From Pseudoluteimonas sp047602125 (GTDB lineage: Bacteria > Pseudomonadota > Gammaproteobacteria > Xanthomonadales > Xanthomonadaceae): a stretch of 64,000 nt of DNA. Under the pieces are notes generated by a model that saw nothing but the letters and a program-made list of their open reading frames with translations, was not told the origin of the DNA and did not search any database. The position numbers and the translations under genes were made by a program. The stretch spans positions 744,001 to 808,000 of the forward strand of contig JASGIB010000001.1 of NCBI GenBank assembly GCA_047602125.1, given 5' to 3'. Positions 18,218 through 26,310 of the stretch are shown one piece after another. Position 1 is the first letter of the stretch; the number at the start of each line of letters is the position of its first letter.

Positions 18218-18634
18218 ATGCAGGAAACCTCCGCCGCACGCCCGCTTTCGACCGTCTCGATCGCGCTGCTCCTGCTCGCAAGCCTGGGCATCGCCGCGGC
18301 CTGGGCGCTGCTGGCGCTGGTCACGGGCCGCCAGTGCAGCTGGATGGCGCTGGTGGCGGCGGTCGACGCGATTGCCGTATTGCGGCTGCTGCGCATCCGC
18401 CCAGGCCTGCCGCGCGCCGTCGTGGCGCTGGCGGCGACGATGCTATCGGTCGTGCTCGCCAACTGGTGGATCGCCGCCGGGCAGATCGGCCGCAGCCTCG
18501 GATTGTTGCCCTGGGCTTCGAGCCTGCGCCTCGGTCCCGATTACGCCTGGACGCTGGCGACGCTGGCCAACCGCCCCGCCGACCTCGCCTGGATCGCGAC
18601 GGCGTTCCTGCTCGCCGCGATCGCAGGGCGCTGA
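18218..18634 (+). CDS. Small hydrophobic membrane protein
   Basis: A 138-residue protein with four hydrophobic stretches (VSIALLLLASLGIAAAWALLAL, WMALVAAVDAIAVLRLL, AVVALAATMLSVVLANWW, LAWIATAFLLAAIAG). I do not recognise a named family, though comparable proteins sit near pnt genes in relatives. TATCCT lies 9 nt before the ATG, compatible with a very short leader. It converges on pntB with a 9-nt gap. Confidence 0.7.
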   Translation: MQETSAARPLSTVSIALLLLASLGIAAAWALLALVTGRQCSWMALVAAVDAIAVLRLLRIRPGLPRAVVALAATMLSVVLANWWIAAGQIGRSLGLLPWASSLRLGPDYAWTLATLANRPADLAWIATAFLLAAIAGR

Positions 18635-18643
18635 CGGCCGCTC

Positions 18644-20032
18644 TCAATGCCCCCCGTCGAGCGCCTTGAGTTCGCTCACCAGCGCACTCGCCATCTCCGC
18701 GCCGTCGCCATAGAGCATGCGCGTGTTGTCGGCGTAGAACAGCGCGTTCTCGATGCCGGCGAAGCCGGTGCCCTTGCCGCGCTTGATCACGATGGTGTTC
18801 TTCGAATCCACCACGTCGAGGATCGGCATGCCGTAGATCGGCGAACCGGGATCGGTCTTCGCCACTGGGTTCACCACGTCGTTCGCGCCGATCACCAGCG
18901 ACACGTCGGTGTTGGGGAATTCCGGGTTGATGTCGTCCATGTCGGCGATCAGGTCGTAGGGCACGCCAGCCTCGGCCAGCAGCACGTTCATGTGCCCGGG
19001 CATGCGGCCCGCGACCGGATGGATCGCGAACTTCACCTTCACCCCGCGATCCATCAGCCGCTGCGCCAGTTCCCATATCTTGTGTTGCGCCTGCGCCACC
19101 GCCATGCCGTAGCCGGGCACGATCACCACGCGTTCGGCGTAGGCCATCATCGCGGCGACGTCGGCGGCTTCGATCGGCTTCATCGAACCGGCGATGTCCT
19201 GCGCGGCTGCGCCGCCTCCGCCGAAGTTCGAGAACAGCACGTTCTTGATCGAACGGTTCATCGCCTTCGCCATCAGCCGCGTCAGCAGCATGCCGGCCGC
19301 GCCGACCATGGTGCCGGCGATGATCAGCGCCTCGTTGCCGAGCACGTAGCCTTCGAACGCGACGGCGAGACCGGTGAAGGCGTTGTACAGCGAAATCACC
19401 ACCGGCATGTCGGCGCCGCCGATGGGCAGCGTCATCAACACGCCCAGCGCGAGCGCGAGCGCGAAGAACGCGACGATCCACGGCATCGCCAGCGTCTGGA
19501 TCGCCATCGCGCCGCAGACCACCGCCGCGGCGAACACCATCGCGTTGAACCACTGCTGGCCGGGGAAGGTGTAGCGCTTGTCCATGCGCCCGTCGAGCTT
19601 GGCCCATGCGATGACCGAACCGGTCAGCGAGACCGCGCCGATCAACGCGCCGATGACGGCGAGCACCAGCGTGAGTTTCGAAGGCACCGCTTCGCCGCCG
19701 GAGAACTTCACCAGCTCCACCGCGCCGATCGCCGCCGCGGAACCGCCGCCCATGCCGTTGAACAGCGCGACCATCTGCGGCATGTCGGTGATCGCGACCT
19801 TCCTGCCCCAGACCCAGTTCAGCCCGACGCCGACCACGATCGCGGCCAGCATCAACGCGATGTTGTGCAGCCCCGGCAGGAAGAACGTGGCCGCGGTCGC
19901 GATCAGCATGCCCACGCCCGCCCACTGGATGCCGCTGCGCGCGGTCCTGGGGCTGGCCATGCGCTGCAGGCCGAGCAGGAACAGCGTGGCGGCGATGAAA
20001 TAGCTGAGCTTGACCAGGGTGAGGACGCTCAC
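18644..20032 (-). CDS. pntB: NAD(P) transhydrogenase subunit beta
   Basis: A 462-residue inner-membrane subunit. Nine or so hydrophobic helices fill residues 1-255, followed by the NADP(H)-binding dIII domain with VIVPGYGMAVAQAQH, the FAIHPVAGRMPGHMNVLLAEA loop and DDINPEF. Together with the alpha subunits it couples hydride transfer between NADH and NADP+ to proton translocation. Its ATG overlaps the pntA2 stop. The NAD-binding alpha-1 subunit is 2 kb upstream, beyond an unrelated insert. Confidence 0.96.
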   Translation of the reverse strand: MSVLTLVKLSYFIAATLFLLGLQRMASPRTARSGIQWAGVGMLIATAATFFLPGLHNIALMLAAIVVGVGLNWVWGRKVAITDMPQMVALFNGMGGGSAAAIGAVELVKFSGGEAVPSKLTLVLAVIGALIGAVSLTGSVIAWAKLDGRMDKRYTFPGQQWFNAMVFAAAVVCGAMAIQTLAMPWIVAFFALALALGVLMTLPIGGADMPVVISLYNAFTGLAVAFEGYVLGNEALIIAGTMVGAAGMLLTRLMAKAMNRSIKNVLFSNFGGGGAAAQDIAGSMKPIEAADVAAMMAYAERVVIVPGYGMAVAQAQHKIWELAQRLMDRGVKVKFAIHPVAGRMPGHMNVLLAEAGVPYDLIADMDDINPEFPNTDVSLVIGANDVVNPVAKTDPGSPIYGMPILDVVDSKNTIVIKRGKGTGFAGIENALFYADNTRMLYGDGAEMASALVSELKALDGGH

Positions 20033-20346
20033 TTGCCGCCCTCCGCCTTCTGGGAGGGATGTTTGCTGGACTTGAACATCTCCAGCATGCGTTCGGTCAC
20101 CACGTAGCCGCCGGCGGCGTTGCCCGCGCCGAGCAGCACGGCGATGAAACCCACCGCCTTCTCCAGGGTGGTATCGGCGTGGCCGAGCACCACCATCGCG
20201 CCGATCAGCACGATGCCGTGGATGAAGTTGGAACCCGACATCAGCGGCGTGTGCAGGATCACCGGCACCCGCGAGATGATCACGTGGCCGGCGATGGCCG
20301 CCAGCATGAAGATGTACAGCGCCACGAAGCCGTCGCCCATCGCCAT
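20029..20346 (-). CDS. pntAB: NAD(P) transhydrogenase alpha subunit 2 (membrane part)
   Basis: A 105-residue protein equal to the membrane dII segment of PntA: FVALYIFMLAAIAGHVIISRVP, then NFIHGIVLIGAMVVLGHA and KAVGFIAVLLGAGNAAGGYVVTERML. Split alpha subunits are usual in many proteobacteria. GGGGAGG upstream (minus-strand sense near 20350-20356) is a good ribosome binding site. It is the first gene of the two-gene unit with pntB, whereas pntAA lies at 22297. Confidence 0.94.
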   Translation of the reverse strand: MAMGDGFVALYIFMLAAIAGHVIISRVPVILHTPLMSGSNFIHGIVLIGAMVVLGHADTTLEKAVGFIAVLLGAGNAAGGYVVTERMLEMFKSSKHPSQKAEGGK

Positions 20347-20451
20347 CGCCTCCCCGGAGTCGTTCGCATCATAACCGCGTCCCGAACACGGCCGGGCCGC
20401 GTCAACCGCCTGCCGCCCGGCGCGTTACCCCGGCATGCTGCTCGCCACCGC

Positions 20452-20457
20452 TAAGCT
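20452..20457 (+). promoter_or_regulatory. Putative -10 hexamer before the sigma gene GTG
   Basis: TAAGCT ends 7 nt before the GTG at 20465. It would yield a nearly leaderless mRNA and supports that start over the ATG at 20435. Inference. Confidence 0.35.
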
Positions 20458-20464
20458 TGAGCCC

Positions 20465-21016
20465 GTGGACCCCGACCCTGGCCAGGAACCGCCCCGCTTG
20501 CGCGAACCGCAGACGCTCGATGCGTTCCTGGCCGACATCGGCCCGCGCGCGTTCCGCTTCGCGGAGGCCGGGTTGCGCCACCGCGAGGACGCGCTGGACG
20601 CGGTGCAGGAAGCGATGCTGAAGATGCTCGGCTACCGCGGACGCCCGGCCGGGGAATGGACGCCGCTGTTCTGGAGCATCCTGCGCAGCCGCATCATCGA
20701 CGCGCAGCGGCGGCGGACCTTCCGTTTCGGCTGGCTCGACCACCGCGACCCGCAGGACGAGTCGCATGGCGCGGATTGGGCGGATCCCTCTCCGGACCCG
20801 GCCCGTGACCACGACGGCCGCGAGGCCTGGCAGAAACTCGCCGCGGCGTTGCGCACGCTGCCGCGACGGCAACGCGAGGCCTTCACCCTGCGCGTGCTCG
20901 AGGAACTGGACGTGGCCGACACCGCGCGCGCCATGGAATGCAGCGAAGGCTCGGTGAAGACGCACCTGTCGCGCGCCCGCGAGGCGCTGCGCAAGCAACT
21001 GGAGGACTGGCAATGA
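20465..21016 (+). CDS. RNA polymerase sigma-70 family (ECF-like) factor
   Basis: A 183-residue sigma factor with two regions. Sigma-2-like helices are RHREDALDAVQEAMLKMLGY and WTPLFWSILRSRIIDAQRRR; region 4 is LRTLPRRQREAFTLRVLEELDVADTARAMECSEGSVKTHLSRAREALRKQL, split here only to describe its HTH. The GTG at 20465 gives VDPDPGQEPP; an in-frame ATG at 20435 would add ten residues. A TAAGCT hexamer just before the GTG favours it. The gene overlaps the next by 4 bases and heads a three-gene unit inserted between the transhydrogenase genes. Target regulon unknown. Confidence 0.88.
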   Translation: MDPDPGQEPPRLREPQTLDAFLADIGPRAFRFAEAGLRHREDALDAVQEAMLKMLGYRGRPAGEWTPLFWSILRSRIIDAQRRRTFRFGWLDHRDPQDESHGADWADPSPDPARDHDGREAWQKLAAALRTLPRRQREAFTLRVLEELDVADTARAMECSEGSVKTHLSRAREALRKQLEDWQ

Positions 21017-21354
21017 ACCGCAACGACGATGCATTCGATGCGCGCCTGCGCGACACCTGGCGCAGCGCGGTGGATGCCGTGCCGCCGGCGCTGGCCTGGC
21101 GCCTGCGTTCCGCGCGAACGCCAACACCCGCGCGGCGTGCACCCATGGGCTGGCCGCTGGGCGCGGCCTTCGCGGCGGCGGCCGTGCTCGCGCTGGCGGT
21201 CGGCCTGCGCCCGCATCCCGCGGCGTTGCCGTCGGCAACGACCGTTGCCGCTTCCGCGGGCAACGCCGACGACGCAACCGCGCTGCTCGACCGCAATCCC
21301 GATTTCTACGCCTGGCTGGCATCGCCCGATGCCGAACAACTGGCGATGGAGTGA
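21013..21354 (+). CDS. One-TM protein, likely anti-sigma partner
   Basis: A 113-residue protein with a cytoplasmic N-terminus (DDAFDARLRDTWRSAVDAVPP), one membrane helix around residues 46-66 (GWPLGAAFAAAAVLALAVGL) and a short periplasmic tail ending FYAWLASPDAEQLAME. It overlaps the sigma gene stop (ATGA). Small one-TM proteins placed directly after an ECF sigma often act as anti-sigma factors; no zinc-binding HxxxCxxC motif is visible, so this is inference from context. Confidence 0.7.
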   Translation: MNRNDDAFDARLRDTWRSAVDAVPPALAWRLRSARTPTPARRAPMGWPLGAAFAAAAVLALAVGLRPHPAALPSATTVAASAGNADDATALLDRNPDFYAWLASPDAEQLAME

Positions 21355-21358
21355 ACCG

Positions 21359-21871
21359 ATGAACGCGATTCGCCTGCTTCTCCTCGTGCTGCTGTCGGCC
21401 TCGCTGTCGACGAACGCGCAGCAAGCATCCGCCGCCCTGCCCGCCTGGGACCAGCTCAGCGATGCGCAGCGCACGGAGCTGGTCGCGCCGCTGCGCGACC
21501 ACTGGGACCGCGCCCCGGAAGAGCGCGCGCACATGCTCGAGCGCGCGCAGCGCTGGCGCTCGATGTCGCCGGCCGAACGCAAGGACGCCGATCGCGGGAT
21601 GCGTCGTTGGGAACGCATGGATCCGGCGCGCCGCGCGCAGATGCAGGTGCTGTTCGAAAAGACCCGCGACATGCCGCCGCCGCAACGCCGGGCGACGTTC
21701 GCGCTGTTCCGCGCCCTGCTGCCGCTCGACGCCGAGCATCGCGAGGCATTGCTGAAGCAATGGAAGGCGATGACGCCGGCGCAGCGCGATGCCTGGCTGG
21801 ACGCGCAGCAACCGCCGCATCGTGGACCCGGCCCGAAGCATGGCCCGGGACCCGGGCCGGACGACGACTGA
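21359..21871 (+). CDS. DUF3106 secreted protein
   Basis: A 170-residue protein with a signal peptide (MNAIRLLLLVLLSASLSTNAQQ) followed by repeated Trp/Arg-rich helical units: WDQLSDAQRTELVAPLRDHWD, RAQRWRSMSPAERKDADRGM, WERMDPARRAQMQVLFEKT, WKAMTPAQRDAWLDA. This is the DUF3106 pattern. The tail is Pro/Gly/His-rich. In relatives DUF3106 commonly follows an ECF sigma and a small membrane protein, as here, suggesting a periplasmic sensor or effector of that module. Function unproven. Confidence 0.85.
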   Translation: MNAIRLLLLVLLSASLSTNAQQASAALPAWDQLSDAQRTELVAPLRDHWDRAPEERAHMLERAQRWRSMSPAERKDADRGMRRWERMDPARRAQMQVLFEKTRDMPPPQRRATFALFRALLPLDAEHREALLKQWKAMTPAQRDAWLDAQQPPHRGPGPKHGPGPGPDDD

Positions 21872-21940
21872 GGCGTAAGTCGATCAAGCCTGTCGAGGTG
21901 AGGTGTCACTAGGCCGAATGCTCAGCGTCTTCGGTCTTGC

Positions 21941-22300
21941 TCAATCAACGCACAAGGTTCCATCCTTGTCGATCAATTTCGGGCTATTCGAACTCACATC
22001 GAATTGCCAAGTGCTGCTCCAGCATGCGTTATCGGCCTTGTCTTCTCTTCGACACAGCAGCAACTTGCCGTCTTCAGAAGAAAACCAATGACTTCCATAT
22101 CGCCCGTCGAATTTCCACGACTGGACCGAAGTCGGCGACGCCTCGGCCAGGCGCTCGAGTTGGGATGCGTTGATTGGCGGATGTTTCATCGGCGACCAGT
22201 GGCCAGGATCATTCTCGATGCCACAAAGCATTGCAGCGCGCCATGCGCAACCTGTAATTGCGAAAGAACACAACGCCAACACAATGAGACGCAGGATCAC
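21941..22300 (-). CDS. Small lipoprotein downstream of pntAA
   Basis: A 119-residue protein starting at a GTG that overlaps the pntAA stop (GTGA). The hydrophobic N-terminus ends in SFAITGC, a plausible lipobox with Cys18. The mature part includes MKHPPINASQLERLAEASP and several Trp and Cys (SWKFDGRYGSHWFSSEDGK). It is clearly more AT-rich than pntAA and resembles no family I recognise. Overlap with pntAA suggests coupled translation, but the composition suggests a late arrival. Confidence 0.65.
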   Translation of the reverse strand: MILRLIVLALCSFAITGCAWRAAMLCGIENDPGHWSPMKHPPINASQLERLAEASPTSVQSWKFDGRYGSHWFSSEDGKLLLCRREDKADNACWSSTWQFDVSSNSPKLIDKDGTLCVD

Positions 22301-23394
22301 GGCTCGACACGCGGCGGCCACGCCGTCTTCGCCAGCAGTTCGTCGTCCCAGTCGAACGCCAGCGCGCCGTCCTTCAGCAGCAGCGAGACGAAGTTGAAGG
22401 CGTTGCGCGCGTACATCTCGCTGGCGTGGACCGCGCCCATCGAGGCGAGGTTCAGCGGCCCGGCGATGGTGACGCCGTTGGCATCGATGGTTTCGCCGGG
22501 TTTGGTCAATTCGCAATTTCCGCCGGTTTCCGCGGCAAGGTCGACGATCGTGCTGCCCGGCTTCATGCCCGCGACCATCGCCGCGCTGACGATCTTCGGC
22601 GCGGGCCGGCCCGGTACCGCCGCGGTGCAGACGATCACGTCGACGTTCTTCAGGTGCTCGCCGAGACGACGCTGCTGTTCGGCGCGTTCCTCGTCGGTGA
22701 GCTGGCGCGCATAGCCGCCCTCGCCCGCCGCCGACACGCCGAGGTCGAGGAACTTGCCGCCGAGGGATTCGATCTGCTCGCGCGTTTCCGGGCGCACGTC
22801 GAAGCCTTCCACCTGCGCGCCGAGCCGTTTCGCGGTGGCGATCGCCTGCAGGCCGGCGACGCCGGCGCCGACCACCAGCACCTTGGACGGGCGGATCGTG
22901 CCGGCCGCGGTGGTGAGCATGGGGAAGAAGCGCGGCGCGAGCTGCGCGGCGATCAGCACCGCCTTGTAGCCGGCCATGCCCGCCTGCGAACTGAGCACGT
23001 CCATCGCCTGCGCGCGGGTGGTGCGCGGCAGTTTTTCCAGCGGGAAAGCGACGATGCCGCGCGCGCGGATCGCATCGCCGCGCGCCTGGTCGGCGTCGGG
23101 CTGCAGCGAACCGACCAGTACCGCGCCCTGCTTCATCGAAGCGATGGCGTCCGCCGAAGGCGGCTGCACGCACAGCACCACGTCGGCTTCGCCGAGCGCG
23201 GCGTTCGCATCGTCGACCAGTTGCGCGCCCGCATCGGCGAAGGCGGCGTCGGTCGCGCCGATGCCCGCGCCCGCGCCGCGTTCGACGCGCACCTGCGCAC
23301 CGGCGGCGACGAGTTTCTTGCAGCTTTCCGGCGTCAACGCCAGGCGGCGTTCGCCATCGGCGCGTTCGCGCGCCACTCCCAGGATGAAGGCCAT
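22297..23394 (-). CDS. pntAA: NAD(P) transhydrogenase alpha subunit 1 (NAD-binding)
   Basis: A 365-residue dI domain. The N-terminal ALD-like part carries RRLALTPESCKKLVAAGAQV, the NAD Rossmann loop is VLVVGAGVAGLQAIATAKRLGA near residue 165, and VDVIVCTAAVPGRPAPKIV follows. I set the start at MAFILGVARERA (23394), since the ATG at 23418 adds eight unconserved residues. Its partner subunits lie downstream on the same strand but 2 kb away, separated by a lipoprotein gene and three plus-strand genes. Confidence 0.94.
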   Translation of the reverse strand: MAFILGVARERADGERRLALTPESCKKLVAAGAQVRVERGAGAGIGATDAAFADAGAQLVDDANAALGEADVVLCVQPPSADAIASMKQGAVLVGSLQPDADQARGDAIRARGIVAFPLEKLPRTTRAQAMDVLSSQAGMAGYKAVLIAAQLAPRFFPMLTTAAGTIRPSKVLVVGAGVAGLQAIATAKRLGAQVEGFDVRPETREQIESLGGKFLDLGVSAAGEGGYARQLTDEERAEQQRRLGEHLKNVDVIVCTAAVPGRPAPKIVSAAMVAGMKPGSTIVDLAAETGGNCELTKPGETIDANGVTIAGPLNLASMGAVHASEMYARNAFNFVSLLLKDGALAFDWDDELLAKTAWPPRVEP

Positions 23395-23458
23395 GCACGG
23401 CTCCGCGGCGGGGACCACCGCATCCTAACCAATGCGCGCGGAAGCTGCGCTGCCGGCG

Positions 23459-25570
23459 TCAGGCCGCGGCGGCGGCGAGTTGCCGGCGCACCGCGCGCAT
23501 CGCCTCGTCGAACGGCGATGCGGTGGCGTTCAACGCCAGCCGGCCTTCGGCGGCGAGCGCGGCCATCTGTTCGGGCGAGGCGACCAGCTGGCGCAGGCCG
23601 CGGCGATCGACCAGCAGGCGGCGACCGGTCAGCGGCGAGATCCACGCGAGCTTGACCGAGGCTTCCTTGCCGGACTCGTCGACCAGGCGCAGCCATGCAC
23701 CCGGCTCCAGCTCGCGCATCACCGCCGCAACGGCCGAGTCGTAGGCCAGCGTGTCGGTGCCTCCGACGATGCGCAGCGTGCCGTCGTCGTCTCCCTCCCC
23801 GGTCGCGACGACAGGCATTTCGATCGCGGCGCGCTCCGCATCCGGGAACGCCATGGCGCGGGCGAAGCCGGCCAGCCATTCCTCCGCCGCGCGCGGATCG
23901 AGGCCGGAGCTGTGCGCGCATTGCGCCAGCGCTTCCTCGAGGTTGGCGAGGCCCTTGGCCACCGGGCCGCCGACGCCGCGCCCCGCGGCGCCATCGAGCG
24001 CAACCAACGTGCGCGCGAGCGCGACCACCTGCACGTGCCGCGAGGACTGCAGGCCATCGCGCAACAGTACCTGCACCGCGTGGTGCAGCCAGGGTTCGGA
24101 CAGGAACCCGGCGACCTCCCGCGTCAGCGCGCGGCCCGCGATGGCCGACTCCAGCGCTTCGGCGGCCAGGCTGCGCGCCTGCTGCAGGCGCTCGCGCCCG
24201 TGCATGGATTCGGCGGTGCGGCGCTCGGCGACCTCGGCGCGACTGCGCTGCTGCTGCAGCATGCTTTCGAGTTCGTCCGCGGCGAGCGTGAACACCGCGA
24301 GGTCTTCGTTGTAATCCGCGACCACGCGCATGACCAGTTCGCTGGCGCGATCGAGCAAGGCGCGGTCCTGCGGCGAGGAGCCGTCGTTGCTCTCGCAACT
24401 GATTGCGAGCGCATCGAGCAGGCGCCGCGCGGGATGCCCGGGCTGCATGAACAGCAATTCGTCCTGGAACGCGACCCGGACATAGGCCATCACCAGCCGC
24501 GACAGTAGCTGCCGGCCGCGATCGGGCAAGGCGTGGCTGCTGACGAGCGAAGTGAACAGCAGAGAGACCAGGTCGATCGCATCCTGTTCACGGCGCGAGA
24601 AGCGGGTCGATTCCGGGTTGATGCCGAAGCTCAGCGCGGCGGTGGACAGGTGCGCGCGGATCGCCTCGTCGAGGCGGCCGTGGCCCGACAGCGACTGCGC
24701 GAAGCCCGGAACCACGTCGCGCTGCACGATCGCGGCGATGCCCACCAGTTCCTCGACCTGGAACTCGCGCACGCCGAACGGCAGCAACGGTGGCGGGGCG
24801 GCGGATTCCCCGCGCCAGGCGTGCAGCAGTTCGCGCAAGCGCTGGAATTCGACCCGCGTCTCGGCCGGCGCGCGGAAGGTTTCGATGTCGGCGGGGATCT
24901 TCGGCAATTGCGGTGCCGGTGCGTGCCGGCGCGGATCCAGCACCAGCCCGTCCTGCGCCATGAGGCCGTTGAGCCTGGCGTAGAGCTCGCCGAGGTAATC
25001 CAGCAACGCGCGCTCGTACTCGGCGAACAACAGGCGCCGCAGGCTTTCGGACAGTTCGGTGCCGGCGAAGGCCTGCTGGAACGCGCCGACCAGGCGCACC
25101 GCGCCGACCGGATTCGCCGGGTTCGGCGCGCCGATGCTCACGCACAGCAGTTCGAAGCGCTGCTCCAGCAGTTCGAGCTGGCGCGAGAACTTGCGCGCCA
25201 CCGCATCGGCCACCTGCTGCCCGGCGACGTGGAAATCGAGTTCGGATTCCTCCACCAGCCCCATCGCGGCGACATGCGCGTCGCGGCCGGCGCGGTTGCG
25301 CAGGTCGTCGAAGTTGCGCGCCAGCAGTTCGCGATAGCGCATCACGAAGCTCGCGCCGCGTGCGCGTAGCGCGAGCAATGCGGCCAGGTCCACGCGTTCC
25401 TGCGCGCCACCGACCTGGCGGATGGATTCCTGCAGGCGGGTTTCGATCGGCGCGAACAATTGACCCGGCAGGTTGCCGAGCTGTTCCACCGCGATGCGCT
25501 TCAGTTCGTCGAGCAGGCGCAGCCTTTCATGGTTGCCGACGAGTTCGAGTCCGAGCGGATGGTTGCTCAC
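23459..25570 (-). CDS. DUF1631 family protein
   Basis: About 703 residues, largely alpha-helical with many Arg/Glu/Leu heptads. The typical DUF1631 features are LDELKRIAVEQLGNLPGQLF near the start, a middle part with FLFAEYERALLDYLGELYARLNGLM, and the C-terminal beta part SAVAAVMRELEPGAWLRLVDESG followed by VKLAWISPLTGRRLLVDRRG. The C-terminal portion resembles PilZ-like beta barrels. Start uncertain: GTG at 25570 gives VSNHPLGLEL, while an ATG at 25666 gives 32 extra residues rich in Arg. Function unknown. Confidence 0.83.
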   Translation of the reverse strand: MSNHPLGLELVGNHERLRLLDELKRIAVEQLGNLPGQLFAPIETRLQESIRQVGGAQERVDLAALLALRARGASFVMRYRELLARNFDDLRNRAGRDAHVAAMGLVEESELDFHVAGQQVADAVARKFSRQLELLEQRFELLCVSIGAPNPANPVGAVRLVGAFQQAFAGTELSESLRRLLFAEYERALLDYLGELYARLNGLMAQDGLVLDPRRHAPAPQLPKIPADIETFRAPAETRVEFQRLRELLHAWRGESAAPPPLLPFGVREFQVEELVGIAAIVQRDVVPGFAQSLSGHGRLDEAIRAHLSTAALSFGINPESTRFSRREQDAIDLVSLLFTSLVSSHALPDRGRQLLSRLVMAYVRVAFQDELLFMQPGHPARRLLDALAISCESNDGSSPQDRALLDRASELVMRVVADYNEDLAVFTLAADELESMLQQQRSRAEVAERRTAESMHGRERLQQARSLAAEALESAIAGRALTREVAGFLSEPWLHHAVQVLLRDGLQSSRHVQVVALARTLVALDGAAGRGVGGPVAKGLANLEEALAQCAHSSGLDPRAAEEWLAGFARAMAFPDAERAAIEMPVVATGEGDDDGTLRIVGGTDTLAYDSAVAAVMRELEPGAWLRLVDESGKEASVKLAWISPLTGRRLLVDRRGLRQLVASPEQMAALAAEGRLALNATASPFDEAMRAVRRQLAAAAA

Positions 25571-25700
25571 GGGGCCGGCCTTGGAGACGTGGGGGAATGC
25601 GCCTTCACCCCGAGGATAGTGTCGCCCCGCGTCACGTCCAGCCCTTTTGCGGCGATATGTGACCACGATCCCGTTCCGCCATCGCAGCCGGGTTCCGTGC

Positions 25701-25706
25701 CATCCT
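25701..25706 (+). promoter_or_regulatory. Putative -10 hexamer before the nitroreductase ATG
   Basis: CATCCT, then 6 nt (caagcg), then ATG at 25713. Same geometry as at moaB, the exonuclease, the NUDIX gene and apaG, although the first base departs from TAnnnT. Confidence 0.35.
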
Positions 25707-25712
25707 CAAGCG

Positions 25713-26282
25713 ATGGAATCCACCCTCGCCTTCCTCGACGCACGCCGTTCGGTCCCGTCCTCGCAACTGTCCGAACCCGCCCCCGACCACGCCACCCTGC
25801 TGCGCATGCTGCGCTCGGCTTCGCGCGTGCCCGACCACGGCAAGCGCGTGCCCTTCCGCTTCCTGCGGATCGAGGGCGACGCGCGCGTCGCGCTGTCCGA
25901 ACGCATCGTCGAACGCTCACGCGAAATCCACCCGGACATCGGCGAAGCCGCGCTGGAAAAGGACCGCATGCGTTTCCAGCGCGCGCCACTGGTCGTTGCG
26001 GTGATCGCCCGGCAGGGCGAGGACGCGAAGATCCCGGCGTCGGAACGCTTCGCCACCGCCTCCTGCGTCTGTTTCGCGCTGCTGCAGGCGGCGCAGGCGC
26101 TGGGATACGGCGCGCAGTGGCTGACCGGTTGGCCGGCCTACGATCCAAGCATCCTGCGCGCGCTGGGTCTCGGCAACGACGAATGCATCGCCGGGTTCAT
26201 CCATATCGGCACGCCGCAGACCGAAGCACCGGAACGCGATCGCCCGGATCCGGCCGGACTGCTCGGCGACTGGACGCCGTGA
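25713..26282 (+). CDS. Nitroreductase family protein
   Basis: A 189-residue FMN-dependent nitroreductase-fold protein of the YdjA type. Residues 5-40 include FLDARRSVPSSQLSEPAPD with the Arg-Arg-Ser FMN-binding start. ASCVCFALLQAAQALGYGAQWLTGW near 125-150 is the usual FMN/dimer helix, and FIHIGTPQ near the end is the flavin-binding strand. The substrate is unknown (nitroaromatics or quinones in the family). The ATG at 25713 is favoured because the upstream extension is unconserved. It diverges from the DUF1631 gene. Confidence 0.88.
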   Translation: MESTLAFLDARRSVPSSQLSEPAPDHATLLRMLRSASRVPDHGKRVPFRFLRIEGDARVALSERIVERSREIHPDIGEAALEKDRMRFQRAPLVVAVIARQGEDAKIPASERFATASCVCFALLQAAQALGYGAQWLTGWPAYDPSILRALGLGNDECIAGFIHIGTPQTEAPERDRPDPAGLLGDWTP

Positions 26283-26298
26283 CCGCGACGACGGCTCC

Positions 26299-26304
26299 TA
26301 CAAT
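26299..26304 (+). promoter_or_regulatory. Putative -10 hexamer before the exonuclease ATG
   Basis: TACAAT, 6 nt (gggcca), then ATG at 26311. No Shine-Dalgarno is present, predicting a leaderless mRNA. Confidence 0.5.
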
Positions 26305-26310
26305 GGGCCA

